NCBI GenBank assembly: GCA_001632425.1
Contig: KV425572.1
Coordinates: 1-64,000, forward strand
DNA from: Neolentinus lepideus HHB14362 ss-1
Lineage: Eukaryota > Basidiomycota > Agaricomycetes > Gloeophyllales > Gloeophyllaceae
Direction of reading: 5' to 3'
DNA: 64,000 bases
Part shown: piece by piece, positions 34,551 to 45,436 of the stretch
Layout of the letters: each line of letters starts with the position of its first letter
Numbering within the stretch: position 1 is the first letter of the stretch
The notes under the pieces: generated by a model
The model's input: the letters and a program-made list of their open reading frames with translations, nothing else
What the model was told of the DNA's origin: nothing
Databases searched by the model: none
Translations under genes and position numbers: made by a program

Positions 34551-35936
34551 TCAATTAAATACTCTTCCAACACCACCACACATATCGCACGTGTCCGAGA
34601 AAAATAGTATTGAGATGGACCCTCGTCCACCACACGCCCAGCACAAACGGCCTCCAATCCTCGGGTCTCCAGGTTGTACGATAGTCGCTCCCGGAGGAGG
34701 CGCGTGCGCGTATATGGGGGATGGTGCTGGCGCGTATGTAGGGGACGGCGTCGATGCCGGACCGGGGTACGATTGCGGTCTCGGAGAAGTAGGACTAGAC
34801 GCAGAGCGAAGATGAGAGGAGGAAGACGGAGAGCTAAGATGAGGTGGAGTGAAGGTCGGCAAGGGTCGCTGGAATGTTTTGTTTGTGACTGACGAAGAGG
34901 CGGCAGCTGGCGAAGGCTGCCAGGGGGTGTAAGTAATGGCACCGGAATAGGGCTTTGCGTATTTCTCCCAGCATTTCCTGCACGGGTGGGAAGGGTCAAA
35001 GTTCTTGTATCCCGTGTTATGACCTAGGTGAGAATCCAAAATCCAAATTAAGCAAAAACCAGAGCGAGGATCTAAACTCGAGTAAGTATCAAGATTCCAC
35101 GTACATTTATGACAATCATAGCCAGCGGGATACACGAGGAACTTCCCATCCCGAAGCAGCGGGTGTCCAGGCACGGGTGTGCGAGTCGGCCGTCCATCAT
35201 CTGGAACGCTGTTGGGAGTACTCGCACTTGATTGGGCAGGAGGTCTGCCCGGAGGCGGAGCGTACTTCCCAGGACTCGAAGGTAGCGGCGGCCCTGGTGG
35301 CGGGGCATAGCGCGGTTCAGAAGGCCCCGAGTCATCTACAGCACCTGCAGGTCCAGCACCCGCTGCGTAGAAATCTCGAGCAAAATCCGACACTGGAGGT
35401 GCAGCAGACGTGGAAGATCCTGATGAGCGAGATACGCGGGGAGTGCTGGGATCGGATACGCGTCGACGAGACGATGGGTGCTGAGGAGGAGGTGCGAATG
35501 CGCCCAAAGACGCGGATGTGGAGGCCCCGGTATTCTGACGATAAAGTGATCCCGGGTATCCCGAAGACCCCGTCGGCTGGGGAAACGGGCCAGGCGGTGG
35601 AACTGCTGGGGGCTGATATGGCAATGTAGATGGCATACTGGGATTGGCAGAGAATGAGGGAGGATGTAGGAGAGTCGAAGGTGGCGGCTGGAAAGGTCTG
35701 CGCGGACCAAACTCTACAGATGCCTCGCCATGTCTCGTGTCGGCGGTTGTTGAATAGGCAGGCGGCGGTTCATCAGGCAGTGGAGGAAGGTCCTCTGGGC
35801 TAATATCTTCATGCTCATTGTGAGTTTCGTAGGTCAAGGGTGTGGTTTCGTGAGCAGGTCGCTGCTGACTGGATGAAGAGAGACCCGTTGGTTGGGGAGT
35901 GACGTTTGGAGTGCGAAAGGGATTATGACTGCTCAT
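34551..35936 (-). CDS. Hua1-like proline-rich zinc-finger protein
   Basis: Read leftward from MSSHNPFRTP at 35936. A long proline/serine-rich N-terminal half contains a PPAY-type motif (EPPPAYS), a candidate WW-domain ligand as in ubiquitin-ligase adaptors. Next comes the conserved block PGHPLLRDGKFLVYPAGYDC, then a knuckle that reads CHKCHNTGYKNFD after removing a short in-frame intron (donor GTACGT near 35104, acceptor CACCTAG near 35024), followed by HPCRKCWEKYAKPYSG. A second zinc knuckle closes the protein: RLCWACGGRG … CDMCGGVGRVFN. This CxxC-GxG pair and the PGHPLL block match yeast Hua1 and its fungal relatives, linked to actin patch/endocytic functions. The frame stays open through the intron, so intron retention would add about 27 residues. 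Confidence 0.8.
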   Translation of the reverse strand: MSSHNPFRTPNVTPQPTGLSSSSQQRPAHETTPLTYETHNEHEDISPEDLPPLPDEPPPAYSTTADTRHGEASVEFGPRRPFQPPPSTLLHPPSFSANPSMPSTLPYQPPAVPPPGPFPQPTGSSGYPGSLYRQNTGASTSASLGAFAPPPQHPSSRRRVSDPSTPRVSRSSGSSTSAAPPVSDFARDFYAAGAGPAGAVDDSGPSEPRYAPPPGPPLPSSPGKYAPPPGRPPAQSSASTPNSVPDDGRPTRTPVPGHPLLRDGKFLVYPAGYDCHKCTWNLDTYSSLDPRSGFCLIWILDSHLGHNTGYKNFDPSHPCRKCWEKYAKPYSGAITYTPWQPSPAAASSSVTNKTFQRPLPTFTPPHLSSPSSSSHLRSASSPTSPRPQSYPGPASTPSPTYAPAPSPIYAHAPPPGATIVQPGDPRIGGRLCWACGGRGSISILFFSDTCDMCGGVGRVFN

Positions 35937-36600
35937 AAGGCTTCATATGATACTTCAGCATTGCTCACGGATGGAACTCCGCACTAGGCATACTGACCTT
36001 GTATCCGTTCTAATATCAGTCTTTTGCTTCGATGAGATAGATGTCGCGTGCAACGAGAATCGCTGATAAGAGCAGAGACAACGGGGTGCGATACAACCAG
36101 TGTAAATAGGACGTGATTTATACGAGTCTCAGTGAGGGTGTGCAGTCTGGAGCAGTGTATTTGTGTATCGCTTCAGAAGGGCAACAGGAAAGCTGTGTCG
36201 TGCGACGGGATCCGGTAAATTCTCGAAATGCAGTTTGATTGCCGGATCCTGGCCCAGCTATGCTTCATTCTTTCCTACGTAATTACAATGCTTGCGGCGC
36301 AGTATAGAAGGTACAATTTGGCCCCTGAGAGCAGAGGTGTGAACAGCTGAGCGTCATATTACAGCAAGTCACTATAAATCTCCTGCTGAAATATTGAAAT
36401 CTAATTCTCGTCCGATTTTGATTGCATCAGCACCCCTAACCATGAATCGAAGGACGATCCTGACATCGTTCGCTGTGTACGAGCTGGCTATAAGTGGTTG
36501 TCTTCACTCAGTATATCGTCATGGAAATTAAGTTGAATCCGTGCCAGCGACATGAATATTATCAATGTCCGTCCTTCGCCCCAAACACCCGACCACCAAT
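35937..36600. other. Intergenic region upstream of the Hua1-like gene
   Basis: About 660 bp of moderately AT-rich DNA with no recognisable gene or repeat. Confidence 0.35.
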
Positions 36601-36604
36601 TGGC

Positions 36605-37993
36605 TCACGCTAATCCATTGGCCAAACTACTCCATACACCTTGTGGTTTGCTGATGCTTGGGTACGTCACCAAAAAATCATTGCCTGCTAGATAATGATA
36701 CTCACCCTGCAATGTCGCATACTCATAACCGAATCCCCCAGTTATCGGGCCCCGAAGGGTCAAAGCTCCCAGTATTGGTATTAACTCCAACCAGACGTCT
36801 GATAATCCACGATCTACTCGCGTCGATAGGGTGGATCCACCAAAAATACCCCAAAGGGTCCACAATTGACCGCCACCAGCAGTCAAGTGTGTGCCCACTG
36901 GCGAATTCCCGAATGGACCGAATGGCCATCTCGGGGCCTTCATGCGATATGGATATTCTTGATTATCGCCGTTGTACGTGCATGGTATATTGCTACAGTT
37001 ATGTACGTGCTCAGTATCGATCATCAATAACGTCTAGTAGTGCTAACTCACAGGAGGACAGTAACGCGGGGCCGCTTATCAGTGGCAGGAACGAAGTGGT
37101 TGGTTCAATCTTGCTGTCAGCGCCATGCTCGCTACTCTCGCTCGATGCCCGCCGGTGGAAAATGACCCAGGAACCTGGACGTAGAAAATAGAGGGACGCT
37201 CCAGATTTATTGGCGTCAGAGCCAGCGACCTCCACGCTGAATCTATTATAGACATCAGTCGTCCAATACAACACGTTGGCCCATGCATGCGGCCAGTATA
37301 GCCAGAGCACGAGCGGAAACGAGGGTGAGTGTCGAGCAGGGAAGAGACGTCTCAGTCTACCGGCCTATGGCGGGTGTACAAAGGCCTCTGACCGACTTTC
37401 ATTGCTCCGGTGGTGCTCGAACATTCCTACGGGTAGTGACGATGTCCCCGTTACCCCGTAATGTCATGTCATGCTGACCCGTAGAGGTGTTCGAAGCGTT
37501 ACGTCCGGCTGGAACGACGAAAGTCAGTCATACAACTCATAGCAGAGGTAGGAAGACAACTTACCGGATGCTCTGACCACACGACTAGCGACAGGCTCAT
37601 AGGTAGCGGCGGTCCTTGCGAAGCGTCGCCTCTGGCTAGAGCAGTACCTTGATAAGCGAGCAGACTGAAAAAGCCCAGGAAAGGCGTTCGAAGCGAAGAG
37701 GTGGGGGCTGGTGGAGAACCGGCGAAGGGGCAGCCTGTTTAATACCAACTCCACGCGACCCTGAGTAAGTCGATCAGCTGCCTTGTTAAAATTCCCGGCT
37801 CGTGGCGTTGATTATTCCAGAAAAACCACTCGAATACGTCAAGTACCTCATGTCCGCTAGGATCATCGATTCCAAATAATGGTTTATGCCTTGCACTGTT
37901 TCGAACAATTTTCATAGAGGACGCCGAGCTTGTCCACGGATCCCTGCCCACCGCAAATGACAGGCATACTAGAAGGCACGATAGACGCTGCAT
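36605..37993 (-). CDS. Unrecognised, probable secreted protein (model uncertain)
   Basis: A set of minus-strand frames looks like exons of one gene. The first, from 37993, begins MQRLSCLLVCLSFAVG, a plausible signal peptide, and continues DPWTSSASSMKIVRNSARHK. A downstream frame (about 37740–37570) reads GCPFAGSPPAPTSS and SLSLVVWSEHP before a GTAAGT donor. Another begins with LWLYWPHAWANVLYWTTDVY and includes GASLYFLRPGSWVIFHRR (37300–37060). The last (37027–36605) is glycine-rich (GGGQLWTLWGIFGG, GGFGYEYATLQGEYHYLAG) and ends at 36605. The composition (Trp, Tyr, Gly) suits an extracellular beta-rich protein. I do not recognise the family, and the exon joins are not proven; two adjacent genes are possible. 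Confidence 0.35.
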
Positions 37994-39598
37994 GCTGAAA
38001 ACACGAGACGCGGCAGTCGCAGAGCCAGGGGTGTTAACACAAAGATCGTCGACGCTGGTCGGTTATTTGCATCTAGGCGAGTACGATTTAGACGGAGATA
38101 CGGAGATAACATAAAATCCGGAGCACGCTTGATTCGTCGGTCAGGAGAGGACGTCCGCGCGCTCAACCTTGAAAGTGCGATGGCAACGCAAGCCGGTCGA
38201 ATTGCCCGCTTGGTTTCACCGTTATGGCCAAACAAGGGCCAAAACGCCGTTAACTTCATCCGCGCATCGGTGTTCGTGACTCTCAAGTTCTGCAACTGTC
38301 GTGGTTGTAAGAAGTGGAACCAATGTGGTAAACATGGCGTCGAACTAGCTGCGTTGCGGAGTCACTCGTTCCGAATTCATCATACTGAATTTGCCTCCGC
38401 GCATTAATTATTAATTATTATCGGTCAGAAAATCGTCCGTGCAAATTATATTATCCGCGCCGCTGGTCAAGCCATTTGAGGATATTCCTCTCTGTCTGTG
38501 GAAAGAGATTTCCCCGGCCATCGGCTTAGTGATCCTCAATAGCATCTAGAACTGCCGCTTTAGTCGGTTACTCGATCTTGGCAGGACTATATTGCGCCCC
38601 GAAGCGTGAACTGGACAGCCACATGTCGGGTATTTATATATCGAGTCTATTTCCTTGCACCTGAATATTTGGAATGAGTTCGAATGTTTGAGGAAGGTTT
38701 CCCGCGGCGGTCCTGTCCGAGTGCGTCGGCCTGTCGGGAACAGCCGTAATCTTGTCAATGTCAGATTATGTGCGACATGTGGCTACCTCAAGATAGCCGC
38801 TCATATAACTGGTCTTTTCACACCGAGATTCCAGCCCGCGCATACGTCGTGAATACGTCTAGCTTTAAGCACATATGTGACAGATCGCACACTCCTTGCA
38901 CGGTTTACCTCGCCGTTCGGGGAGGCCCATTTCATATCCGCGCCACATAATATTAATACCTCGAATAAAGCACGTAGCAACCAGAACCCGCAAGGACCTT
39001 ATCGGACAGACTTGTTCAGCAAGTTTGCCACGACCCTGGTCTCGTACGGAAAGCTGTCCAAATGACTGTCTTATCACCGTGGTGTTATGTTGGGTATGCA
39101 GAGACAGCCATGCTCCATAATCGAAGAGACACCCTCTGCGAATCACCAGCCTGATTTGAACTCTATCCATAGTGATAATTAACTCGAAACTGCACTGGCG
39201 ACTGCACATCCCGGTAACATGTTCCGTTACTGTCCAGTGTCACGTAATTCACTATCTCTATGACTTGCCACACCTAGAATGTGGCCGACTGACGTACACG
39301 AATAGGCCACATTTAGTCTGCTGGTCTCGGCCCGCAGGCAAAATTAGACTGAATCTGTTCAAGCTTCGACATCGGTGCGACGGAAGCGGGGGAGCAGGTT
39401 GGTTTGAAATGCCTTAAGGGCGCACCTTCCTGCGTCGAAGTTTATGGATCACACGTTGGACGTGGCTGAAGTCTGCTTCGATCAGCCCGAAGCTATCCTC
39501 GAGTCCTATATGATCCGAATGTGTGAACGGGTGCGGTTCACCTTGCATTGGTCCGGAGCTTATAGACATGTCGAACAGTCATGCTCGTGATTATCAGT
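37994..39598. other. Gene-poor region
   Basis: 1.6 kb with only short, compositionally random frames on both strands. A short AT-rich stretch (ATTAATTATTAATTATTA) lies at about 38405. A single copy of the CATCGGTGCGACGGAAGCGG motif of the downstream array occurs at about 39370, so degraded array units may begin here. Confidence 0.35.
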
Positions 39599-39903
39599 GG
39601 GACTCGACACGAAGCGCGGGAGCAGGATGAGTAACGCGTGGTCATTGGGCTCAGCTCATACATACAACGAGCTCATACAAACGGCGATCCTGTACGGTTA
39701 ATCACCACGTGATGTCAAACAGACTACACGCTCTCACCCGTTCAGAAATAAATGGGACTCGATATGCCATTCGGAGTACGAACGAAGCGCGGGAGCAAGA
39801 GCGCGTGAGCATAGATCTCATCCCATACATACAACGAAGTCCTGTACAATTAATCACCGCGCAATGACAAACAGAACACACGCAATAGCCGACATACATT
39901 CAG
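39599..39903. repeat. Tandem direct duplication of a ~150-bp unit
   Basis: Two adjacent units (39599–39747 and 39751–39903) share TGGGACTCGA, ACGAAGCGCGGGAGCA, CATACATACAACGA, CCTGTAC(G/A)(G/A)TTAATCACC and TGACAAACAGA, with indels between. They are diverged, non-coding and lie at the start of the repeat-rich tract. Confidence 0.75.
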
Positions 39904-40429
39904 ATATCTGGTGCCATAGAACGCCAGCTCCTACATCACACCTCAGGAAGCTCCACACTTCAGAAGCAGGAGAAGCGGATCGGGCATAATACCTCACCCA
40001 GAGCGACGCTATACAGTCGCACACGATATCTGTCATTAACGAAGCACGTCAAGTCACCAGAAATGACCAGACACTGAGGTGGGAAACCCCCAGGAACTGC
40101 GTCCCGAGTTCATCTGCCAGAACGCCCATACCGTCGGCGCCGAGGAGGTTAACTCGACCCCCGTCGAGGTATCTACTATTCTAACATCAAAAACAAACAT
40201 CCAATACGCACCAACCTTCCAGGACCGCGCAACCGAAATCACTACGCCAACACGGACCACGAGTCTATTTCAGGATGCGTAGGGGTTTCCATTCATTCGT
40301 GTCTTTTGTGTACTGAAATACGACGACATCAAGGGAGCAAGACTGATTAAATGTGTGGGTCTCACGCACCTTAAGCCACCGCTTTTGGCAGGCAATTTGA
40401 AGAGGAGGGCTGACATATCCGCCGGCGCC

Positions 40430-42085
40430 GACAGGGTGATTTCGGTATTCGCAGCACGTTACACATCTTCCTATGCGGTACTTGGGTTGCCTTGAATAGC
40501 AGTGCGACGGAACCGGGGGAGCTGGAAACTATTGACCACGGCAACAGTGAATCAGCGCATGGTTCGTTCATCAACAGCTACGCTTCGATTGGTGATACTG
40601 CACGGACTATAGGATGGTCTGCCCCTAGATTGGGCCGTGGGTCACTGCGGGTAGCCACGTATTCATAACTGCGTTCGACATCAGTGCGAAGGAAGCGGGG
40701 AAATAGATTAACTTGCTTTTCACTTGCGCTACGCTTACTTTGCTCAGGTGATGACAAAATTCAGTTGGTTAGCATCGAAGCTTAAACACGACACTTTTCA
40801 AGTCCAACTCCATAAACTGAAGCCCTAATGTAGAGATTTCGGTATTCAATAGTCCTTGTCAGAGGGACACGAACTTTAGGGGTCCGATAGAGAGGGTCGT
40901 GGGTCGCATACACGGAGTTGCTGCTTAGGCACTTCACTCAGCCACGTATTCGTATCTGTTCGACATCAGTGCGAATGAAGCGGGGGAGTAGATTTCATTT
41001 GCATTACGCTTACTCTGCTAGGGTGTGCAGTTGGTTAGCATCGAAGTCTGACACTTGACAACTCCAACTACCGGTCAGCCCTCTCGGGAGACTTCGTTCT
41101 TGTCAGAGGATCAGCGCGCGGCTCGTTCGTCAGCAGCTACGCTTCGATAGTTGATGTTGCGAGAACTTTAGGATGGTCTGCTCCGTGAATTGTCCCATGT
41201 CGCATGAGGGAGTTCTGCCTTGCCCTTTAGGCATATCACGCAGCCTTGCATTCATATCTGCGTTCGACATCAGTGCGAAGGAAGCGGGGGAGCAGACTGG
41301 CTTGCTTTTGATTTACCTTGCTTGGGTGTTGACAAAACGCAGTTGGTTCGCATCAAAGCTTAAGCCGGACACTACCCAAGTCCAACTCCAAGCACTGCGG
41401 CCCTAATGCAGAGATTTTGGTATTTAATAGTGATTGCCAGAAAGACCAGCGCGGGGCTCGTTCATCAGCAGCTGCGCTTCAATCGGTGATGTTGCGCGGA
41501 TTTAGGATGGTCTGCCGCCCTCAAGATAGAATGGGCCATGGGTCATTGCGGAGTTGCTATCACGCAGCATAACTGTTCGACATCAGTGCGAAGGTAGCGG
41601 GGAAGTAAATTGGTTGGCTTTTGATTTACCTTGCTTGGGTGTTGACAAAATGCAGTTGGTTAGCATTGCAGCTCGATACTTGTCAACTTCAAATACCGGT
41701 CAGCCCTTTCGAAGATTTCGATATTCGATAGTGCTTGTCAGGGGGATCAGCGCGCAGTTCGTCATCAGCAGCTAAGCTTCGATCGGTGATATTGCACGGA
41801 CTTTAGGATGGTCTCATGATATGGGCCGTGGGTCGCCTACACGGAGTTGCTGCTTAGACATATCACGCAGCCACGTATTCGTATCTGTTCAACATCAGTG
41901 TGAAGGAAGCGGAAGAGTAAATTGGCTTGTTTTCATTTGCCTTAAGCTTACGCTGTGTGCTGACAAGTTCAGTTGGTTATCATTGAAGCTTAAGCACAAT
42001 ACTTGTCAACACCAAATACTAGGCAATCCTTTCGGCGCTAATACAGAGATTTCGGTATTCAATAGTCCCTGGAGAGAAATTCGAC
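40430..42085. repeat. Degenerate tandem array of ~285–325-bp units
   Basis: The landmark CATCAGTGCGAAGGAAGCGG recurs at about 40679, 40965, 41268, 41578 and 41890, spaced about 285–312 bp. A second landmark (CAGCAGCTACGCTTCGAT…ACTTTAGGATGGTCTG) recurs at about 40575, 41143, 41468 and 41770. A third (AGATTTCGGTATTCAATAGT) recurs at about 40835, 41411, 41717 and 42048. Order within each unit is constant, so this is a head-to-tail satellite-like array of five to six diverged copies. Short frames in it repeat from unit to unit and are not genes. Confidence 0.85.
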
Positions 42086-42442
42086 TTTGATTCAGTTCAG
42101 TGACACGTACAAGTTGAGAGTTGACAATGGACAGTATTGGACAAGGTAGGTCTCCTGTCAAAGAATTCACCGCACGATTAGAGCGCAAAGACATAGAGGA
42201 AGGGTATGTCTTGGCCGAGTTCCGAAAAAAGATTACTTGAAAGACAGTGCCACGTAACAAGACAGTGGCTACCGCGCCTACCTTCTCTAGGAAGGTGCGT
42301 CCATAAATGTTATAGACGGCGGTGATTAAGGACGTAGCCGTCCTTGTAGATCCATTCCATATTCTGGCCACTGTTTAAGTTGCATGTGCGGAAAGAGCGG
42401 AACTTTCTCTTCAATAAAATTGGCAGTACGGCGCAACCAAGG

Positions 42443-42630
42443 TATATCCAAGGAATACAGATTCCTTCTCGACTATTTCTGTATGGCAGAGTGCTCGGGG
42501 ATTTCCAGTCGCAGAGATTCTTAGTGACGACCAGTGTATATGCAAGGAATACAGATTCCTTGTCGACCATTTCTGCATGGCGGGGTACTCTGGGATTTCT
42601 AGTCGCAAAAATTCTTAGTGGCCATCACCA
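42443..42630. repeat. Two direct copies of a 94-bp unit
   Basis: Units 42443–42536 and 42537–42630 match closely. Both contain AAGGAATACAGATTCCTT, itself a near-palindrome, then TCGAC, ATTTCTG and TTCTTAGTG. They differ by scattered substitutions only, so duplication is younger than the ~300-bp array beside it. Confidence 0.88.
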
Positions 42631-43754
42631 CAACGCTGGTGCCCGGGCGAAAGCCAAGCTCCACCGCATGTAGCCGTAAAGTTCCAGGAATTCCGACATG
42701 AGGATGAGGTCTCTGCCTCGAGAAATACGACGTGACGTCACTTTGACTTGAAGAAGAAGACCTAATCTCGGCGCAAGTGAGGTACAATTCCGGTTTCCGA
42801 GTCGTACATACTGCGCCTTCTAAAAAGTCCTATCGCAGCGCGGGTCCGAGCCAGTTCGCAGCACTCGGGAAGAGCCAAGATAGCGATCCATCTTTGATTA
42901 TCAAGGGGACCACTTGAAGAGCGGAAAGCACGAAGATGCGGGAGCAGGTGAGACGGGAACAGTGCGATTTCCACGGACAGCGTTCGCAGGGATCCACACA
43001 GCCAGCAACAGCGTCTTGTCCGACCTCCACCGACGGCCACAAGTCAAATGCAGCAACGGCGAACCTTGTATTCGACTGCTCTGGCCCATGGGTGGCCAGC
43101 TTATAATTACGACCTGAGAAGACTGTCGCCAAACTACTCCGTGGTGTCCCAAAAAGGCAACGAAGCTCGTCCAGCACGCCACGTGGGCCTCGGAAGCAGA
43201 TAGCAGGGTTCAACCTTGTCCGTCCATTTCGAATTGGATTCTGGATATGATTGTCGCGACGTCGATAGCGACAGACCGGGTCAACCTGACAGGATCATGC
43301 TAACAGACAGTGTGTACTATTTGAAGAAAAGACGCACGTTGCAGGCGATGAGACGTCGATGCCTGGCTGGGATCTAAGGTTCGTGTCGAATAATCAATTG
43401 CAGAGAAACCACCCGGCGACCGACCGGGAACTATTCGGGCAGATCTGTAAGGCAGAACGACACACCAGAGAACCGAAGCGGGGGTCGGAGCCCATCCGCG
43501 TGCCTCGCACTGCATTCTTTGGTTGGTATCGGCGGCGCAGTCAGCGGGAATATCATCTTCCCACGATCATCTGGTTCTTAGTGGCCACGGACTCGGCGTG
43601 CGCTGCCATCGCACTTTCCCTACCCTTGCCAGTCCGTTACTTATACCCTCCATGGCCACCCTTCGCCCCGTCGATCCCCCTTAGCGATATAGGGGCTGGC
43701 TATCCGCTTCTTCGGTTTGTTTTATCCTCTACTTTCTCCACAAAACAACCCAAT
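42631..43754. other. Intergenic region before the first monooxygenase
   Basis: 1.1 kb with short overlapping frames on both strands and no recognised gene. The last 120 bp are pyrimidine-rich with CTTATACCCTCC at about 43641, plausible core promoter of the downstream gene. Confidence 0.35.
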
Positions 43755-45436
43755 ATGTCTCCACCCAAGTTCAGAGTCGCGATATGGTACGACATATACC
43801 GGTATCTTCAATAACCTGCTCCCCACCAACGCTTACTCGATATTAGCGGCGGTGGCGTAGGCGGCCTTGTTCTCGCCCTTGCACTCGCGCGATACCCTGA
43901 CATCTCCGTCACCATCTACGAGGCCGCCAAAAACTTTACCGAAATCGGTGCCGGCATCGGTCTCTGGCCGCGCGCACTCAAGGTCCTCGAGAAGCTCGGG
44001 CTGCGTGACGATATCTTCAACCTAGTCGGGTGCACCGACTCCACCGACCCAGGTACGTTCCGCGCCACACTCCACATAACCCCGTCCTGAACACAACGGC
44101 GCCCCAGCCCACGTCTTCCACTTCCGCAAAAGCGACCAGCCGAACGGCGTCAGCTTCTACGACCTCACCACGCCCGGCGGGCTCCTGCGCCTGCACCGCG
44201 CCTCCGTGCAACGCCTCCTCCTCTCGCGCCTCCCGCCCTCCTGCGCCACGCACACCTCAAAGCGCCTCCTCTCCTACACCCAGCGCCCGTCGTCCGTCCT
44301 GCTCAAGTTCACCGACGGCAGCACCGCGTCCTGCGACGTGCTCGTCGGCGCGGACGGGCTGCGCTCCGCCGTGCGCGTCGGCCTCGTCCACGAGCTGCGT
44401 GCGCGGGGTGTAGTGAGTAGCGAGCATCTCGCGGAGGCGAGGTGGAGCGGCGAGGTGGCGTACCGCGCGCTGATACCGATGGAGAACGTGAGGAAGGCGG
44501 CGCCTGGGCACCGGTGTATTACGACGCCGACCGAGGTGCGTTCGCCGTGATTTTTATGTACTAAATGACCACATTCTCTATGCAGTTCCTCGGTAAAGAC
44601 AACGTAAGCTGGCTCTATCCCCCGACTCTGCCTCCTCCCCGTTGACCCATGTCCGCCAGTACATCCTCACGTACCCGATCGAACACGGGTCCCTGCTCAA
44701 CTTTGTCGCGTTCCAGCGGCAGCCGACGCGCGAGGGCACCAAGTTTGACGGCGCGTGGATGGCGGTGGCTGGCGGGCACGCTGACGACTGGACGCGGCCG
44801 TACGACGGGTGGGACGCGGAGGTGCAGCAGCTGTTTGATGTAAGTGGTGGCCAAGCGGAAATATTAAACCACTATTTCTACGCATGTCCATCTAGTGTGC
44901 GCCAAACCCTATGAGGTGGGCGATCCACGTCGCCCCGCCCCTCCCGACATGGGTGTCTGGGCGGGTAACCCTCGTCGGCGACGCGGTACGTCCAGCTGGT
45001 ACACGCCGCCTCTAGCTTCCCAGCTAATCACGCCGCAGGCACACGCCATGGCCCCGCACGAAGGCTCCGGCGCCGGCCAAGCCATCGAGGTACGCACCAT
45101 CCCCTCCCTCCCCCTTCCCCACCCACTCACCCCACGCAGGACGCGTACCTCCTCGGCACGCTCCTCGGCCACCCGCACACGACGCGCGCGACGCTCCCGG
45201 CTGCGCTGGCCGCGTACGACCGCGTGCGGCGGCCCTTCGCCGAGGGCGTGCAGCGCCGGTCGCGCGAGAACGGGCTGCTCTTCACGTTCGCGCGGCACGA
45301 CATCGACAGAGCGCGTGTGGACGCGGGCGTGCTGCGCGATCTCGGGGAGCGGGTGCGCGCGAACTGGGCGTGGGCGTGGGAGACGACATTGGATGGGGAT
45401 GTGGAGAGGGCGGTGGGGATGCTCGAGCGGTCGTAG
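43755..45436 (+). CDS. FAD-dependent monooxygenase, salicylate hydroxylase type (copy 1)
   Basis: Class A flavoprotein monooxygenase that would hydroxylate an aromatic ring using NAD(P)H and O2. Exon 1 is MSPPKFRVAI; after the first intron the FAD Rossmann motif GGGVGGLVLALALARYP appears, then IYEAAKNFTEIGAGIGLWPR, typical of salicylate hydroxylases. The DG motif is VLVGADGLRSAVR. The second FAD motif is GRVTLVGDA joined across an intron to AHAMAPHEGSGAGQAIE, with the catalytic-loop proline present. The C-terminus runs through YDRVRRPFAEGV to the stop at 45436. About six introns; those after GDA and after GQAIE are in the same places as in copy 2 (50368–52107), showing common descent. It reads toward the Zn2Cys6 regulator at 47096. 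The substrate cannot be assigned. Confidence 0.88.

Noticed and set aside
40960..42090. Repeated 70–90-codon frames in the tandem array as a small gene family
   Set aside because: They recur because the DNA unit recurs; frames differ between units and have no protein-like conservation.
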